Assembly (NCBI GenBank): GCA_002344355.1 | Contig: DDTN01000027.1 | Coordinates: 3,990-67,989, forward strand | DNA length: 64,000 nucleotides | Direction of reading: 5' to 3' | Source of the DNA: Proteobacteria bacterium UBA2363 | Lineage (GTDB): Bacteria; Pseudomonadota; Gammaproteobacteria; Xanthomonadales; UBA2363 | Part shown: positions 29,793 through 38,547 of the stretch, piece after piece | How the letters are laid out: each line of letters begins with the position of its first letter | Position numbering within the stretch: position 1 is the stretch's first letter | Program-made: the position numbers and the translations under genes | The notes under the pieces: model-generated | What the model saw: the letters and a program-made list of their open reading frames with translations, nothing else | The model's database searches: none | What the model was told of the DNA's origin: nothing

Positions 29793-30389
29793 TCAGGGCT
29801 GTGCCGGGGCGGGGCGGGCGTCGGCGGCGCGGTAGAGGGCGCACTGCACCTGGCCGGCTGTCAGGCTGCGCCAGGGCGTGGCCGTCAGCGGCGCGGCGGC
29901 GCCGCGCGGCCACTCCAGGTACAGCCAGCCCGACGGCGCCAGCCAGCCGCCGGCGAGCAGAGCGGCCAGCGCCGGCGCCAGCAGGCCGGCGTCGTAGGGG
30001 GGGTCCAGGAAGACCAGGTCGAAGGGCGCCGAGGGGGGGCTGCGCAGCCACGCGAGGGCATCGGCCGCTTCCACCTGCACGGTGTCGCCTGCCGCGAGCA
30101 ACCCGACATTTGCGCGCAGAACCGCCAGCGCACGCGGATCGCGCTCGACCAGGGAGACGTGGGCAGCGCCGCGGGAGGCCGCTTCCAGGCCGAGCGCGCC
30201 GGTGCCTGCGAACAGGTCCAGGCAGCGACTGCCCGCGATCAGCGGCGCCAGCCAGTTGAACAGGGTTTCCCTAACCCGGTCGGGGGTCGGTCGCAGGCCC
30301 GGCACGTCGGCCACCGGCAGGCGTCGGCCGCGCCAGGTTCCGGCGATGATGCGGACCTTGCCCGGCACCGCCGGCGTCGCGCGGGCCAT
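29793..30389 (-). CDS. rsmD: 16S rRNA (guanine966-N2)-methyltransferase
   Basis: 198 residues. SAM-binding motif LDLFAGTGALGLEAASRGA (GxGxxG), acidic VERDP, and the catalytic DPPY in LVFLDPPYDAG, typical of N2-guanine/N6-adenine methyltransferases. The N-terminus with KVRIIAGTWRGRRL and LRPTPDRVRETLFNWL is characteristic of RsmD. It is divergent from ftsY, with 313 bp between, a common arrangement. Confidence 0.95.
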   Translation of the reverse strand: MARATPAVPGKVRIIAGTWRGRRLPVADVPGLRPTPDRVRETLFNWLAPLIAGSRCLDLFAGTGALGLEAASRGAAHVSLVERDPRALAVLRANVGLLAAGDTVQVEAADALAWLRSPPSAPFDLVFLDPPYDAGLLAPALAALLAGGWLAPSGWLYLEWPRGAAAPLTATPWRSLTAGQVQCALYRAADARPAPAQP

Positions 30390-30702
30390 CAGGCCGGTCG
30401 CTCCGTCCGGCAGCCGGCGGCGCCCGGAAGCCGGGAACGTGGCGCGGATGCTCCGGGCGGGCCGGGTGTGGGCATTTCAGAGGCCTCCTCGCATGGAATG
30501 GTGCACGGTGGCCGGCGGATGCGCCGGCACTCCGCCGCTCCGACGCTGCGACTGCCGGCCGGGGGCGATCGGTGGCCTGCGGGCGCGGCCACGGTCCGCG
30601 TCCCCGGCGACGCTGAGCCGGCGCTGATCGCAGGCGCCCTAACCCGGGTCGGGGTCCCGCAACGGGCTGCTAGCATACCGGTCCGTCCAAGCCCCGCCCG
30701 CC
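30390..30702. other. Divergent rsmD / ftsY spacer
   Basis: 313 bp holding the divergent promoters of rsmD and ftsY; no gene is supported. TAGCAT at 30671-30676 is a possible -10 element for ftsY, without a convincing -35. Confidence 0.4.
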
Positions 30703-31743
30703 ATGCTCGGCCTGTTCCGCAAGAAGACTCCCGACCAATCCGCCACCGGCGAAGCCGCCGCGGAGAAGGTCGCCAATGCCCCGGCCCCTGCCGCAGCCGC
30801 GCCCGTCGCGGAACCCGCCGCGCCGTCCCGCGGCGGCTGGCGCCAGCGCCTGTCCGGCAGCGCCCTCGGCGTCGGCCTGCGCGCCCTGTTCTCGACCCGG
30901 CCGCCGCTGGACGAGGACCTGCTGGAGAACCTGGAGACCGCCCTGCTCACCGCCGACGTCGGCGTGCCGGCGACCAGCGCGCTGATCGAGGAACTTCGCA
31001 CCGAGATGCGCGCCCGCCGCTACCGCGATTCCGACGACCTGATGGCCGACCTCAAGGCGCGCCTGCGCGCCCTGCTGGCGCCGGTCGCACGGCCGCTGCA
31101 GGTCGAGCCGGCACGCGCGCCGTTCGCGATCCTGGTGGTCGGCGTCAACGGCGTCGGCAAGACCACCACCATCGGCAAGCTGGCCCGGCGCCTGTCCGGC
31201 GAGGGCCACGCCGTGGTGCTGGCCGCCGGCGACACCTTCCGCGCGGCGGCCGTCGCCCAGCTGGAGACCTGGGGCCAGCGCACCGGCGTGCAGGTGTTCT
31301 CGCAGGGCCAGGGCGCCGATTCCGCCTCGGTGATCTTCGACGCCCTGAAGGCCGCGCAGGCGCGCGGCGCCGGCGTGCTGGTCGCCGACACCGCCGGCCG
31401 CCTGCACACCCAGGCCGGCCTGATGGACGAGCTCTCCAAGGTACGCCGGGTGATGGCCAAGGCCGGCACCGGCGCGCCGCACGAGGTGTTGCAGGTGATC
31501 GACGGCAGCACCGGCCAGAACGCCGTCAACCAGGTCCGGCAGTTCCGCGAGGCCGCCCAGGTCACCGGCCTGGTGGTCACCAAGCTGGACGGCACCGCCA
31601 AGGGCGGCGTGGTGTTCGCGCTGGCCCGCGAGTTCGGCCTGCCGATCCGCTTCATCGGCCTGGGCGAAGGCGCCGACGACCTGCAGCCGTTCGACCCGGA
31701 CGCCTTCGTGGACGGCCTGCTGCCGGACGACGGGGCACGCTGA
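30703..31743 (+). CDS. ftsY: Signal recognition particle receptor FtsY
   Basis: 346 residues. A short Ala/Pro-rich acidic A domain (about 1-45) is followed by the N domain and the G domain. GTPase motifs: P-loop [10 protein letters not shown] (147-156), DTAGR (229-233) and TKLDG (293-297). It docks ribosome-SRP complexes at the inner membrane for co-translational insertion. It heads a plus-strand run with the AsmA-like gene 3 bp later. Confidence 0.96.
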   Translation: MLGLFRKKTPDQSATGEAAAEKVANAPAPAAAAPVAEPAAPSRGGWRQRLSGSALGVGLRALFSTRPPLDEDLLENLETALLTADVGVPATSALIEELRTEMRARRYRDSDDLMADLKARLRALLAPVARPLQVEPARAPFAILVVGVNGVGKTTTIGKLARRLSGEGHAVVLAAGDTFRAAAVAQLETWGQRTGVQVFSQGQGADSASVIFDALKAAQARGAGVLVADTAGRLHTQAGLMDELSKVRRVMAKAGTGAPHEVLQVIDGSTGQNAVNQVRQFREAAQVTGLVVTKLDGTAKGGVVFALAREFGLPIRFIGLGEGADDLQPFDPDAFVDGLLPDDGAR

Positions 31744-31746
31744 GCC

Positions 31747-32841
31747 ATGTCGCTGGGCCGGCGCCTGCTGGCCGTGGCCGCCCTGCTGGCGGTGCTGGCC
31801 GGTGCCACCTTCCTCACCGCCCGCTGGCTGCTGCGCCCGGACAACCTGGCGCGCACCCTCGTCGCCTGGGTCGAGCGCGAGCTCGACGCCACCCTGGTGC
31901 TGGACGCGCCGCCCGGCCTGCGCCTGGTGCCGCGCCTGCAACTGACCCTGGAACAGGTGCGCATCGAGCGCGCCGGGCAACCGCTGGCGGCGGCCCGCGA
32001 ACTGCGCCTGGCCCTGCCCTGGTCGGCGTTGTGGAACGGCGGCCTGGCGGTCGACAGCCTGCTGCTGCGCCGGCCGGAACTGGACTGGCCCGGCCTGGTC
32101 GCCCTGCTGCGCGACCTGCAGCCGGAAACCGCCGCCAGCCCGCGACGGACCAGCCTGCCCAGCATCGCCGTCGGCCTGCGCGTCGAGGACGGCGTGCTCA
32201 GCTCGGGCGTGACCGGCGCGGGCGGCTGGCGGCTCGACCAGGTGTCGCTGGTGACCACGCCGCTGCGCGACGGTCGCACCTTCCGCATCGACGCCGGCGC
32301 GCGCCTGCGCGGCGAGGCCACGCGCACCCTGTCGCTGTCCGCCGCAGGCCGCCCGCAGGCCGGCACCGACGGCCTGCAGATTGGCGAGCTGGCGGTCCGC
32401 CTGGTGGTCGGTGCCGCGGACGGGCCGCTGGACCAGGGCGTGGTGGTCGACGCCAGCGGCGCGCTGACCCTCGCCGAAGGCCGCGTCGCCGCCGCCGACC
32501 TGCAGGTGCGGCTGCCGACCTGGCCGGACGGCCTGCCGCCACCGCCCGGCGTGCGCGCCGACGCACCGCTGGACCTGGCGCTGCACCTGCCGCCCGGCGG
32601 CCAGCAGCTGGATCTCGACCTGCGCCAGGACGGCCTGGCGCTGCACGCCCGCCTGCACGCCGCCGAACTGCAACAGGCCCTGTCCGCGCTCGACCGCCCG
32701 CTCGGCGCCCTGGCCGCGGTGCGCGGCCAGTGGCGCCTGGACCGGCTGGCGGTCGGCGGCGTCGAGATCGAGGGCATCGAGCTGGACATCGTGCCGCTGC
32801 CCGATACCGGCCCGGATGCCGCCGTCCCCGTCGCCGATTGA
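31747..32841 (+). CDS. AsmA-family-like inner-membrane-anchored protein
   Basis: 364 residues. An N-terminal membrane anchor (LLAVAALLAVLAGATFLTARW) is followed by an AsmA-type start: VERELDATLVLDAPPGLRLVPRLQLTLEQVRIERAG. The remainder is beta-rich with repetitive LxLxLxxxGL strands, as in AsmA/DUF748 lipid-transport proteins of the cell envelope. It is shorter than canonical AsmA. It lies between ftsY and mutY and overlaps mutY by 26 bp, so it is translationally coupled. Confidence 0.75.
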   Translation: MSLGRRLLAVAALLAVLAGATFLTARWLLRPDNLARTLVAWVERELDATLVLDAPPGLRLVPRLQLTLEQVRIERAGQPLAAARELRLALPWSALWNGGLAVDSLLLRRPELDWPGLVALLRDLQPETAASPRRTSLPSIAVGLRVEDGVLSSGVTGAGGWRLDQVSLVTTPLRDGRTFRIDAGARLRGEATRTLSLSAAGRPQAGTDGLQIGELAVRLVVGAADGPLDQGVVVDASGALTLAEGRVAAADLQVRLPTWPDGLPPPPGVRADAPLDLALHLPPGGQQLDLDLRQDGLALHARLHAAELQQALSALDRPLGALAAVRGQWRLDRLAVGGVEIEGIELDIVPLPDTGPDAAVPVAD

Positions 32842-33883
32842 GCCGCTGCCCGGCTTCGCCGCGCGCCTGCTGCGCTGGCACGCCGGCCACGGCCGCCACG
32901 ACCTGCCCTGGCAGCGGCCGCGCACGCCCTACCGGGTTTGGCTGAGCGAGGTGATGCTGCAGCAGACCCAGGTCGCCACCGTCATCCCCTACTTCCAGCG
33001 CTTCGTGGACGCCCTGCCCGACCTGCCGGCGCTGGCCGCCGCGCCGCTCGACCAGGTGCTGGCGCTATGGTCGGGCCTGGGCTACTACAGCCGCGCGCGC
33101 AACCTGCATGCCGCCGCGCGCGCCTGCATGGAACGCCATGGCGGCGAGCTGCCGCGCGAGGTCGAGGCGCTGGCCGGGCTGCCCGGGATCGGCCGCTCCA
33201 CCGCCGGCGCCATCGCCGCGCAGGCGCACGGCATCGCCGCGCCGATCCTGGACGGCAACGTCCGCCGGGTGCTGTGCCGCAGCCATGGCGTCGACGGCTT
33301 CCCGGGCAGCGCCGCGGTCGAGAAGCGGCTGTGGCAGCTCGCCCACGCCCTGCTGCCGGCCGCCGACCTGGCCGACTACACCCAGGCGCAGATGGACCTG
33401 GGCGCGACGGTCTGTACCCGCGCCCGCCCGGACTGCCCGCGCTGTCCGCTGGCCGGCGACTGCCGCGCCCTGGCCAGCGGCCGCATCGCCGAACTGCCGC
33501 AGCCCAGGCCGCGCAAGACGCTGCCCGAGCGCGGCGCGCACTGGCTGCTGCTGGTCGATCCGGACGGCCCGCAGGTGCTGCTGGAACGCCGTCCCGAGCA
33601 GGGCCTGTGGGGCGGCCTGTGGGCGCTGCCCGAATTCCCCGACCGCGAAGCGCTGGACGGCGCCCTGGCCCTGCTCGGCGTGCGCCCGGACCGGGCGACC
33701 GCCCTGCCGCCGGTGCGCCACCTGTTCACCCACTTCGCACTGACCGCGCAGCCCTGGCGGGTCGAGGCGGCGGCGGGCGTCATCGCCGAACCCGGCCGGC
33801 AGCGCTGGCTGGCCCGCGCCGGGCTGGCCGACACCGGCCTGCCGCAGCCGGTGCGCCGCCTGCTGGACCAGGCGCTGCGCTGA
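32816..33883 (+). CDS. mutY: A/G-specific adenine glycosylase
   Basis: 355 residues. Catalytic Glu45 in WLSEVMLQQTQV, helix-hairpin-helix LPGIGRSTAGA (122-132), catalytic Asp146 in ILDGNVRRV. The [4Fe-4S] ligands are C200-x6-C207-x2-C210-x5-C216. The C-terminal Nudix-like domain recognises 8-oxoguanine (LLERRPEQGLWGGLWALPEF, RHLFTHF). It removes adenine mispaired with 8-oxoG. Confidence 0.96.
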   Translation: MPPSPSPIEPLPGFAARLLRWHAGHGRHDLPWQRPRTPYRVWLSEVMLQQTQVATVIPYFQRFVDALPDLPALAAAPLDQVLALWSGLGYYSRARNLHAAARACMERHGGELPREVEALAGLPGIGRSTAGAIAAQAHGIAAPILDGNVRRVLCRSHGVDGFPGSAAVEKRLWQLAHALLPAADLADYTQAQMDLGATVCTRARPDCPRCPLAGDCRALASGRIAELPQPRPRKTLPERGAHWLLLVDPDGPQVLLERRPEQGLWGGLWALPEFPDREALDGALALLGVRPDRATALPPVRHLFTHFALTAQPWRVEAAAGVIAEPGRQRWLARAGLADTGLPQPVRRLLDQALR

Positions 33884-34060
33884 GGCGCGCGGCCCGGACT
33901 GCGGCTTCCGACCTCTGGGCCCGCGGCGACGACCGCACCCGGCGCTGCGGCGCTGCGGCGCTGCCGCCCTGGGTCGCGCGGGTGGCCCGGATCCCTGCCG
34001 GGCGCGGTGCCAGCGACGCGCTCATGGCCGTGCCTCCCGGCATGCCGTTACCATCACGCC

Positions 34061-34330
34061 ATGAGAACCGTGCACTGCGAGAAGCTGGGCCGCGAGCTGC
34101 CCGGGCTGGACTTCGCGCCCTGGCCGGGCGAGCTTGGCCAGCGGGTCTACCTGGGCATCAGCAAGGAAGCCTGGGGCCAGTGGCTGGCCCACCAGACCCT
34201 GCTGATCAACGAGAACCGGCTGTCGCCGCTGGACCGCTCGACGCGCACCTTTCTGGCCGCCGAGATGGAGAAGTTCCTGTTCGGCGGGGGCGCGCAGCGG
34301 CCGGCCGGCTACGTGCCGCCGGCCGACTGA
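34061..34330 (+). CDS. yggX: Probable Fe(2+)-trafficking protein YggX
   Basis: 89 residues, the family's standard length. It opens with [20 protein letters not shown], with Cys6 being the conserved YggX cysteine, then [20 protein letters not shown] and a C-terminal [10 protein letters not shown]. It protects iron-sulfur enzymes from oxidative damage. The ATG at 34061 was chosen by homology; the frame is open further 5'. It follows mutY as in E. coli and relatives. Confidence 0.94.
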   Translation: MRTVHCEKLGRELPGLDFAPWPGELGQRVYLGISKEAWGQWLAHQTLLINENRLSPLDRSTRTFLAAEMEKFLFGGGAQRPAGYVPPAD

Positions 34331-34343
34331 GCCCGGTCCGGCC

Positions 34344-34751
34344 TCAGCGCTGCCGGAGCGCGCGGATCTCCGAACGGGCCGCCTTGTAGTCGATCGGCCG
34401 GATCCGCTCGATACGGCAGCGCACGCCCTCGACGATCACGCTGTCGAAGCGGCTGCGCAGGGTGTTCAGGGTGCCGTCGAACACCACCGCGCGGGCGAAC
34501 TCCAGGCCCAGGCAGGGCCCGCCGATGTCGAGCAGGTACCAGCGGTTCAGGCGCGCCTCCAGCAGCAGGGTGTTCTCGTTGACCGGCTGCCAGCTGATCA
34601 GCCGGAAGCTGCGGATCTCCTCCACCGGCGCGCCCGCGTGGGACTGGTAGATGGCCAGCTCGCGCTGGTGGAACTCGCGGCGCTCGGCGAGGCTGGCGCA
34701 GCCGGCCAGGAGCAGGGACACGATGGCGGCGATGACGGCGTTCCTGGGCAT
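34344..34751 (-). CDS. DUF6491-type lipoprotein
   Basis: 135 residues. The lipobox is LLLAGC with Cys18. The mature part contains IRSFRLISWQPVNENTLLLE, RWYLLDIGGPCLGLEFA and SRFDSVIVEGVRCRIERIRP, with two further cysteines, matching DUF6491 proteins frequent in Xanthomonadales. Function unknown. It is convergent with yggX; the two stops are 14 bp apart. Confidence 0.82.
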   Translation of the reverse strand: MPRNAVIAAIVSLLLAGCASLAERREFHQRELAIYQSHAGAPVEEIRSFRLISWQPVNENTLLLEARLNRWYLLDIGGPCLGLEFARAVVFDGTLNTLRSRFDSVIVEGVRCRIERIRPIDYKAARSEIRALRQR

Positions 34752-34869
34752 GACCTGCTCCTCGACGGCGGTGGCGGGGCCGGGGCGGCCATCGCCCCGA
34801 CCCCTGTCCTGTCGGATGATGCCGGCAAACCGTCGCAGCCCGCCGGATGCGGTTCAGCGCGGCGCCAGC

Positions 34870-34898
34870 TTGACGGCACCGGCCCCGGCCGCTTTAAT
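34870..34898 (+). promoter_or_regulatory. Sigma-70 promoter of tRNA-Phe
   Basis: TTGACG at 34870-34875 and TTTAAT at 34893-34898 with a 17-bp spacer, 46 bp before the tRNA. This is the best promoter match in the window and is placed correctly for a stable-RNA gene. Confidence 0.75.
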
Positions 34899-34943
34899 AC
34901 GCGGCCCGTCCCGGCCGTCCGCCGGATCCACGACGGAACCCGT

Positions 34944-35019
34944 GGCCGGGTAGCTCAGTTGGTAGAGCAGGGGATTGAAAATCCCCGTGTCGGCGGTTCG
35001 ATTCCGTCCCCGGCCACCA
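34944..35019 (+). tRNA. tRNA-Phe (anticodon GAA)
   Basis: 76-nt cloverleaf. The acceptor stem GGCCGGG pairs with CCCGGCC; the D arm is GCTC/GAGC; the anticodon stem GGGGA/TCCCC encloses the loop TTGAAAA (GAA at 34977-34979). The T arm GGCGG/CCGTC carries loop TTCGATT. The 3' CCA is encoded in the DNA. Confidence 0.98.
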
Positions 35020-35049
35020 TCGCAGGGTCCGCCTCGCCGGGCATTGCGG

Positions 35050-35069
35050 GGTCCGACACCGGTCGGACC
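35050..35069 (+). terminator. Hairpin downstream of tRNA-Phe
   Basis: GGTCCGAC (35050-35057) pairs perfectly with GTCGGACC (35062-35069) over a 4-nt loop, 30 bp after the tRNA. There is no T tract, so it may be a processing or Rho-assisted stop rather than a classic intrinsic terminator. The rest of the 411-bp gap up to 35430 holds no supported gene. Confidence 0.4.
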
Positions 35070-35430
35070 CGACCGCCGCGGCGCCAGGTCCGGCCCGAAT
35101 CCGGCAGCGCTGGCCACCAGGGCGACGCCCTTTCGCATCTCTCCGCATCAACCTGACGACCGGGCCGCGGCCGCCGGCGCAGCGTGCGCGTGCCGCCCAC
35201 GGGTCGGGCCGCTGGAGCGGCTGCTGGCTCGCCGCCATCGCAGCGTCCCTGTCCGACGATGCCGGTGCCTCCACCGCGCACCGGTCCCGCCGCCGGCGCG
35301 GACAGGACCACAGCCATTGCCGCGACCGATGGCGCCGGGAGCGGTCCGGCCCAGCCGGTCCGTCCGCCCCGGTGAGACGCCGGGCCAGCAACATGCCAGC
35401 CATACCGAACAGCCGACAGGAGATGCCCCG

Positions 35431-36096
35431 ATGACCGTCCTGACCAGCCGCTTCACCCGCGCCGTCGACCACGCGCGCATCGCCCACGCCGCCCAGTTCA
35501 AGAAGGGTACGGGCACCCCCTACCTCCACCACCTGCTCAGCGTCGCCAGCCTGGTGCTGGACTACGGCGGCGACGAGGACCAGGCCATCGCCGGCCTGCT
35601 GCACGACCTGCTGGAGGACTGCGGCAGCGGCCACGAGGCGCTGGTCCGCGCCGAGTTCGGCGAGCGCGTGGCCGCCATCGTCCGGGACTGCACCGACGGC
35701 AGCGCGGAGCACAAGGCAGAGGCCAACACGGCCGAAGCGAAACGCGCGAACTGGCTCGAGCGCAAGCTGGCCTACCTCGACCATCTTGCCGAGGAGCCAC
35801 TCGACTCTCTGCTGGTCGGTGCCTGCGACAAGCTGCACAACGCCCGCGCCATCCTGGCCGACCTGCACGGCGACGCCGGGCTCGCCGTGTTCGACCGCTT
35901 CACCGCCGGCCGCCTGGGCACCCTGCAGTACTACCAGGCCCTGGCCGAGGTCGTGCTGCGCCGCGCAGGCGAAGGCGGCGCGCGCTTCCACGAGCTGGCA
36001 AGGGAGCTGGACCGCACCGTGGGCGAGATGCATGCCCTGGCGGGAGCGCAGCAGCGGGTGGCGCTGGCGTCGGGGTCGCTGTCCGGCGGGTACTGA
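35431..36096 (+). CDS. HD-domain protein, small alarmone hydrolase-like
   Basis: 221 residues. The metal-binding pattern of (p)ppGpp hydrolases is visible: H in GTPYLHHLLSVA, HD in AGLLHDLLEDC and D in ACDKLHNARAIL, matching the H...HD..ED...D(K/R)LHN layout of SpoT/Mesh1. There is no synthetase domain, so it may be a stand-alone 3'-pyrophosphohydrolase of (p)ppGpp or NADPH. The ATG at 35431 has an AGGAG about 10 bp upstream. Confidence 0.8.
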   Translation: MTVLTSRFTRAVDHARIAHAAQFKKGTGTPYLHHLLSVASLVLDYGGDEDQAIAGLLHDLLEDCGSGHEALVRAEFGERVAAIVRDCTDGSAEHKAEANTAEAKRANWLERKLAYLDHLAEEPLDSLLVGACDKLHNARAILADLHGDAGLAVFDRFTAGRLGTLQYYQALAEVVLRRAGEGGARFHELARELDRTVGEMHALAGAQQRVALASGSLSGGY

Positions 36097-36495
36097 CGGG
36101 CCGACGGACCGGCGCAGCGGATCGACAACGGGCGGCGCCGCGCTCCGCTTCGCGTCGTCCCGATGTCGCATGGCCGCGGGATTCGTGGAGCGACCATCGC
36201 CGGTGTCCGACGCCGGACTCGCACCGATGCCAGGCGGTTGCTGCCCGCTCCCATCGGTACCGGTTGACGCGCTGGCGGCGACGCTGAACACTCGGCGGTG
36301 ATCGGCACCAGGCCGCCCCGTGCCGGCCTGTCCGACAGTCCACCACAGGCACCCGACGATGCAGCCGGTCGCGACATCCGGTCCAGGCAAGCCCCTCGCC
36401 CGTCCGGGTCGCGGCTGGGGCTGGCCGCTTGCCTGTCGATCCGGGGGCATGGCACGACTCCGCGCCCCCGGACGCAATGACCAAGGAGAGCCCGG
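36097..36495. other. Intergenic region with leader hairpin
   Basis: 399 bp without a supported gene. TCCGGGGGC (36440-36448) pairs with GCCCCCGGA (36464-36472), a 9-bp stem that ends about 10 bp before the AAGGAGA ribosome site of the next gene; it may influence its translation. Confidence 0.35.
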
Positions 36496-37218
36496 ATGAC
36501 CGTATCCGAGGTCCTCGCCCTGCTCGAGTCCGAGCGCGACGAGCGCGGCATGAAGGCCTGGGAGAAGCTCGGTCCCCGCACCGGCGGGCTGCGGAGCCAC
36601 GGGATCGGCCTCACTCGCCTGCGCAAGCTGGCGAAACGGATCGGATGCGACCGGGCGCTGTCGCTTGCGCTCTGGCGGACCGACGTCTACGACGCCAGGG
36701 TCATCGCGCTGCTGATCGACGATCCCGCGCAGATCACCCGCGACCAGGCCGAGCGGCAGGTCGGGGAGCTGGCCGGCGGCATGCTGGCGCACGTGTTCGC
36801 CTCCTGCGACGCGACACTGGCGAAAACCCCCTTCATGGTCGAACTCGCCGAGGCCTGGATCCGGAGCGACGACCCGGTCCGGCGCGATTGCGGATACGGT
36901 CTGCTCTACGAGGCGTCGAAGCTGTCCGGCAGGAAGGCGCCGAGTGATGAGTTCTTCCTGGCCCAGGTGGAGCGCATCGCGAACACCATCGACGGGGAGC
37001 CGGAGAACGTCCGCCTTGCAATGGCGACGGCGCTGATGGGCATCGGGAAACGGAGTGCCGCATTGAACAAGGCCGCCCTGAAGGTCGCGCAGGGCGTCGG
37101 CCCGATCGAATTCACCTCCGCAAGCGGCACGTGCGAGCCCTTCGACGTCGCGAAGCACCTGACCACGGATCGGCTGAAGGAGAAGCTGGGTCTGCAGGTG
37201 CTGCGCGTCGCCGGCTAG
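36496..37218 (+). CDS. DNA alkylation repair (AlkD-like HEAT repeat) protein
   Basis: 240 residues. An all-helical HEAT-like protein of the AlkD/AlkC superfamily, with KAWEKLGPRTGGLRSHGIGL, LRKLAKRIGCDRALSLALW, DVYDARVIALLIDDPAQI and CGYGLLYEASKLSG. AlkD proteins excise N7/N3-alkylated bases; here the catalytic-type Trp/Asp pair of AlkD (Asp in YDARVIA) is conserved. The ATG follows AAGGAGAG at a good distance. Confidence 0.85.
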   Translation: MTVSEVLALLESERDERGMKAWEKLGPRTGGLRSHGIGLTRLRKLAKRIGCDRALSLALWRTDVYDARVIALLIDDPAQITRDQAERQVGELAGGMLAHVFASCDATLAKTPFMVELAEAWIRSDDPVRRDCGYGLLYEASKLSGRKAPSDEFFLAQVERIANTIDGEPENVRLAMATALMGIGKRSAALNKAALKVAQGVGPIEFTSASGTCEPFDVAKHLTTDRLKEKLGLQVLRVAG

Positions 37219-37361
37219 CGGATCGTTCCGGCCGAGGCCGGCCCTTGGAACCCGCCCCCATTTCCCGTGTCACCAGGGCACTCCACTGAATCCAGACGCC
37301 GTCCTGCCCGCATCCATGTCCGGGAAGCGTCGCGATGCCGCGGCGCAAACGGGAGTGATCG

Positions 37362-38447
37362 ATGGTCAGGTTCGACAGCGCTTGGGTTCTGGTCCGCGTA
37401 TGCGCGGTGTTGTGGGGGTTGGCGCTTGGACCCACCACGGCCCTCGGGCAGCCGGGGCCGCTCCCTGACCCGGCCTCGGTCGGCATGACCGCAGAGCAGA
37501 ACAGCGCCGTGGTGCTCGCCCTGGCGACCGTGCTGCGCGAGCGCTTCGCGTTCGAGGAGCGCGGCGCGGCCGCAGCACGGGAGATCGAGGCGATGGAGGC
37601 CGGTGGCGCCTTCCGCGGAGCGCGCAATGCGGCACAGTTGCTGGACCTGATCGCGACCCGGGTCGCGCCGATCGTCGACGACCGCCATTTTCGGACCCGT
37701 TACCTTGGTCCGGAGGCCGTCGCCGGATTCAGCGAAGCCGGGCCGTCGGCGGAGGACACCGCCCACTACCACGAGGAGGTCCGTCTGCGCGGCGGCGAGA
37801 TCCCGGAGGTGCGCTGGTTGGCGGGCAACGTGGGGTACCTGCGCATCAGGAGGTTCCTGGACGCCCCGCCCAGCACCGAGAGACTAGCTGCGGCGATGGC
37901 CATGCTGGTCGACACCGGCGCGCTCATCATCGACGTGCGCGGGGCGCCGGGCGGTGAGCCCGCTGGCGTCGCCAACGCGATCGGCCATCTGGTGAGCGAA
38001 CGCACGCCCACGGTGCGCCTGCAGGTCCGCTTCGACCCGTCATCCAGCCGCAGCTTCCACGCCGAGCCCCGGACGCCGGCCTTCATCGGCAAGCCTGTGT
38101 ATGTCCTGACCGATGGGCGGACCGCCTCCGGCGCCGAGGAGTTCGCCTACGACCTGCAGGCCATGGGGCGCGCGACCCTGGTCGGCGAGACCACGCGTGG
38201 TGCCGCGACGCCGGGCGGATACCGGCCGCTGGCGCACGGCTTCGTCGCCTTCATTCCCATGGGGATCGTGACCCAGGCCGTCACCGGCGGCAACTGGGAG
38301 GGCGTCGGCGTCGTGCCGGACGTCGAGGTGCCGGCCGCGGAGTCCCTGGAACGGGCGCATCGCCTGGCGCTGGAAGCCATCCTGGAACGTGCGGAAGGCG
38401 TGCACCGCGCGATCGCGGAAGAAGGCCTTGCTTCGCTGAAGCCATAG
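37362..38447 (+). CDS. S41-family peptidase-like exported protein
   Basis: 361 residues. The signal peptide (VCAVLWGLALGPTTALG) precedes an S41/tail-specific protease domain without a PDZ. Core motifs are VGYLRIRRFLDAP, GALIIDVRGAPGGEPAG and the nucleophile loop TDGRTASGAEEFAYDLQ (Ser), then GRATLVGETTRGAATPGGY. It is similar to IRBP-like S41 peptidases. Substrate unknown, periplasmic or secreted. Confidence 0.86.
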   Translation: MVRFDSAWVLVRVCAVLWGLALGPTTALGQPGPLPDPASVGMTAEQNSAVVLALATVLRERFAFEERGAAAAREIEAMEAGGAFRGARNAAQLLDLIATRVAPIVDDRHFRTRYLGPEAVAGFSEAGPSAEDTAHYHEEVRLRGGEIPEVRWLAGNVGYLRIRRFLDAPPSTERLAAAMAMLVDTGALIIDVRGAPGGEPAGVANAIGHLVSERTPTVRLQVRFDPSSSRSFHAEPRTPAFIGKPVYVLTDGRTASGAEEFAYDLQAMGRATLVGETTRGAATPGGYRPLAHGFVAFIPMGIVTQAVTGGNWEGVGVVPDVEVPAAESLERAHRLALEAILERAEGVHRAIAEEGLASLKP

Positions 38448-38547
38448 GTTCGGGGTCGGGTTCACTTCCGTGCGTGCGGCGGGCGGAAGCCGGGCATCCC
38501 GGCGCCACCAGTCCGTCCCGGTTGCGGATGCGAGTGGTGTCCGGGCT

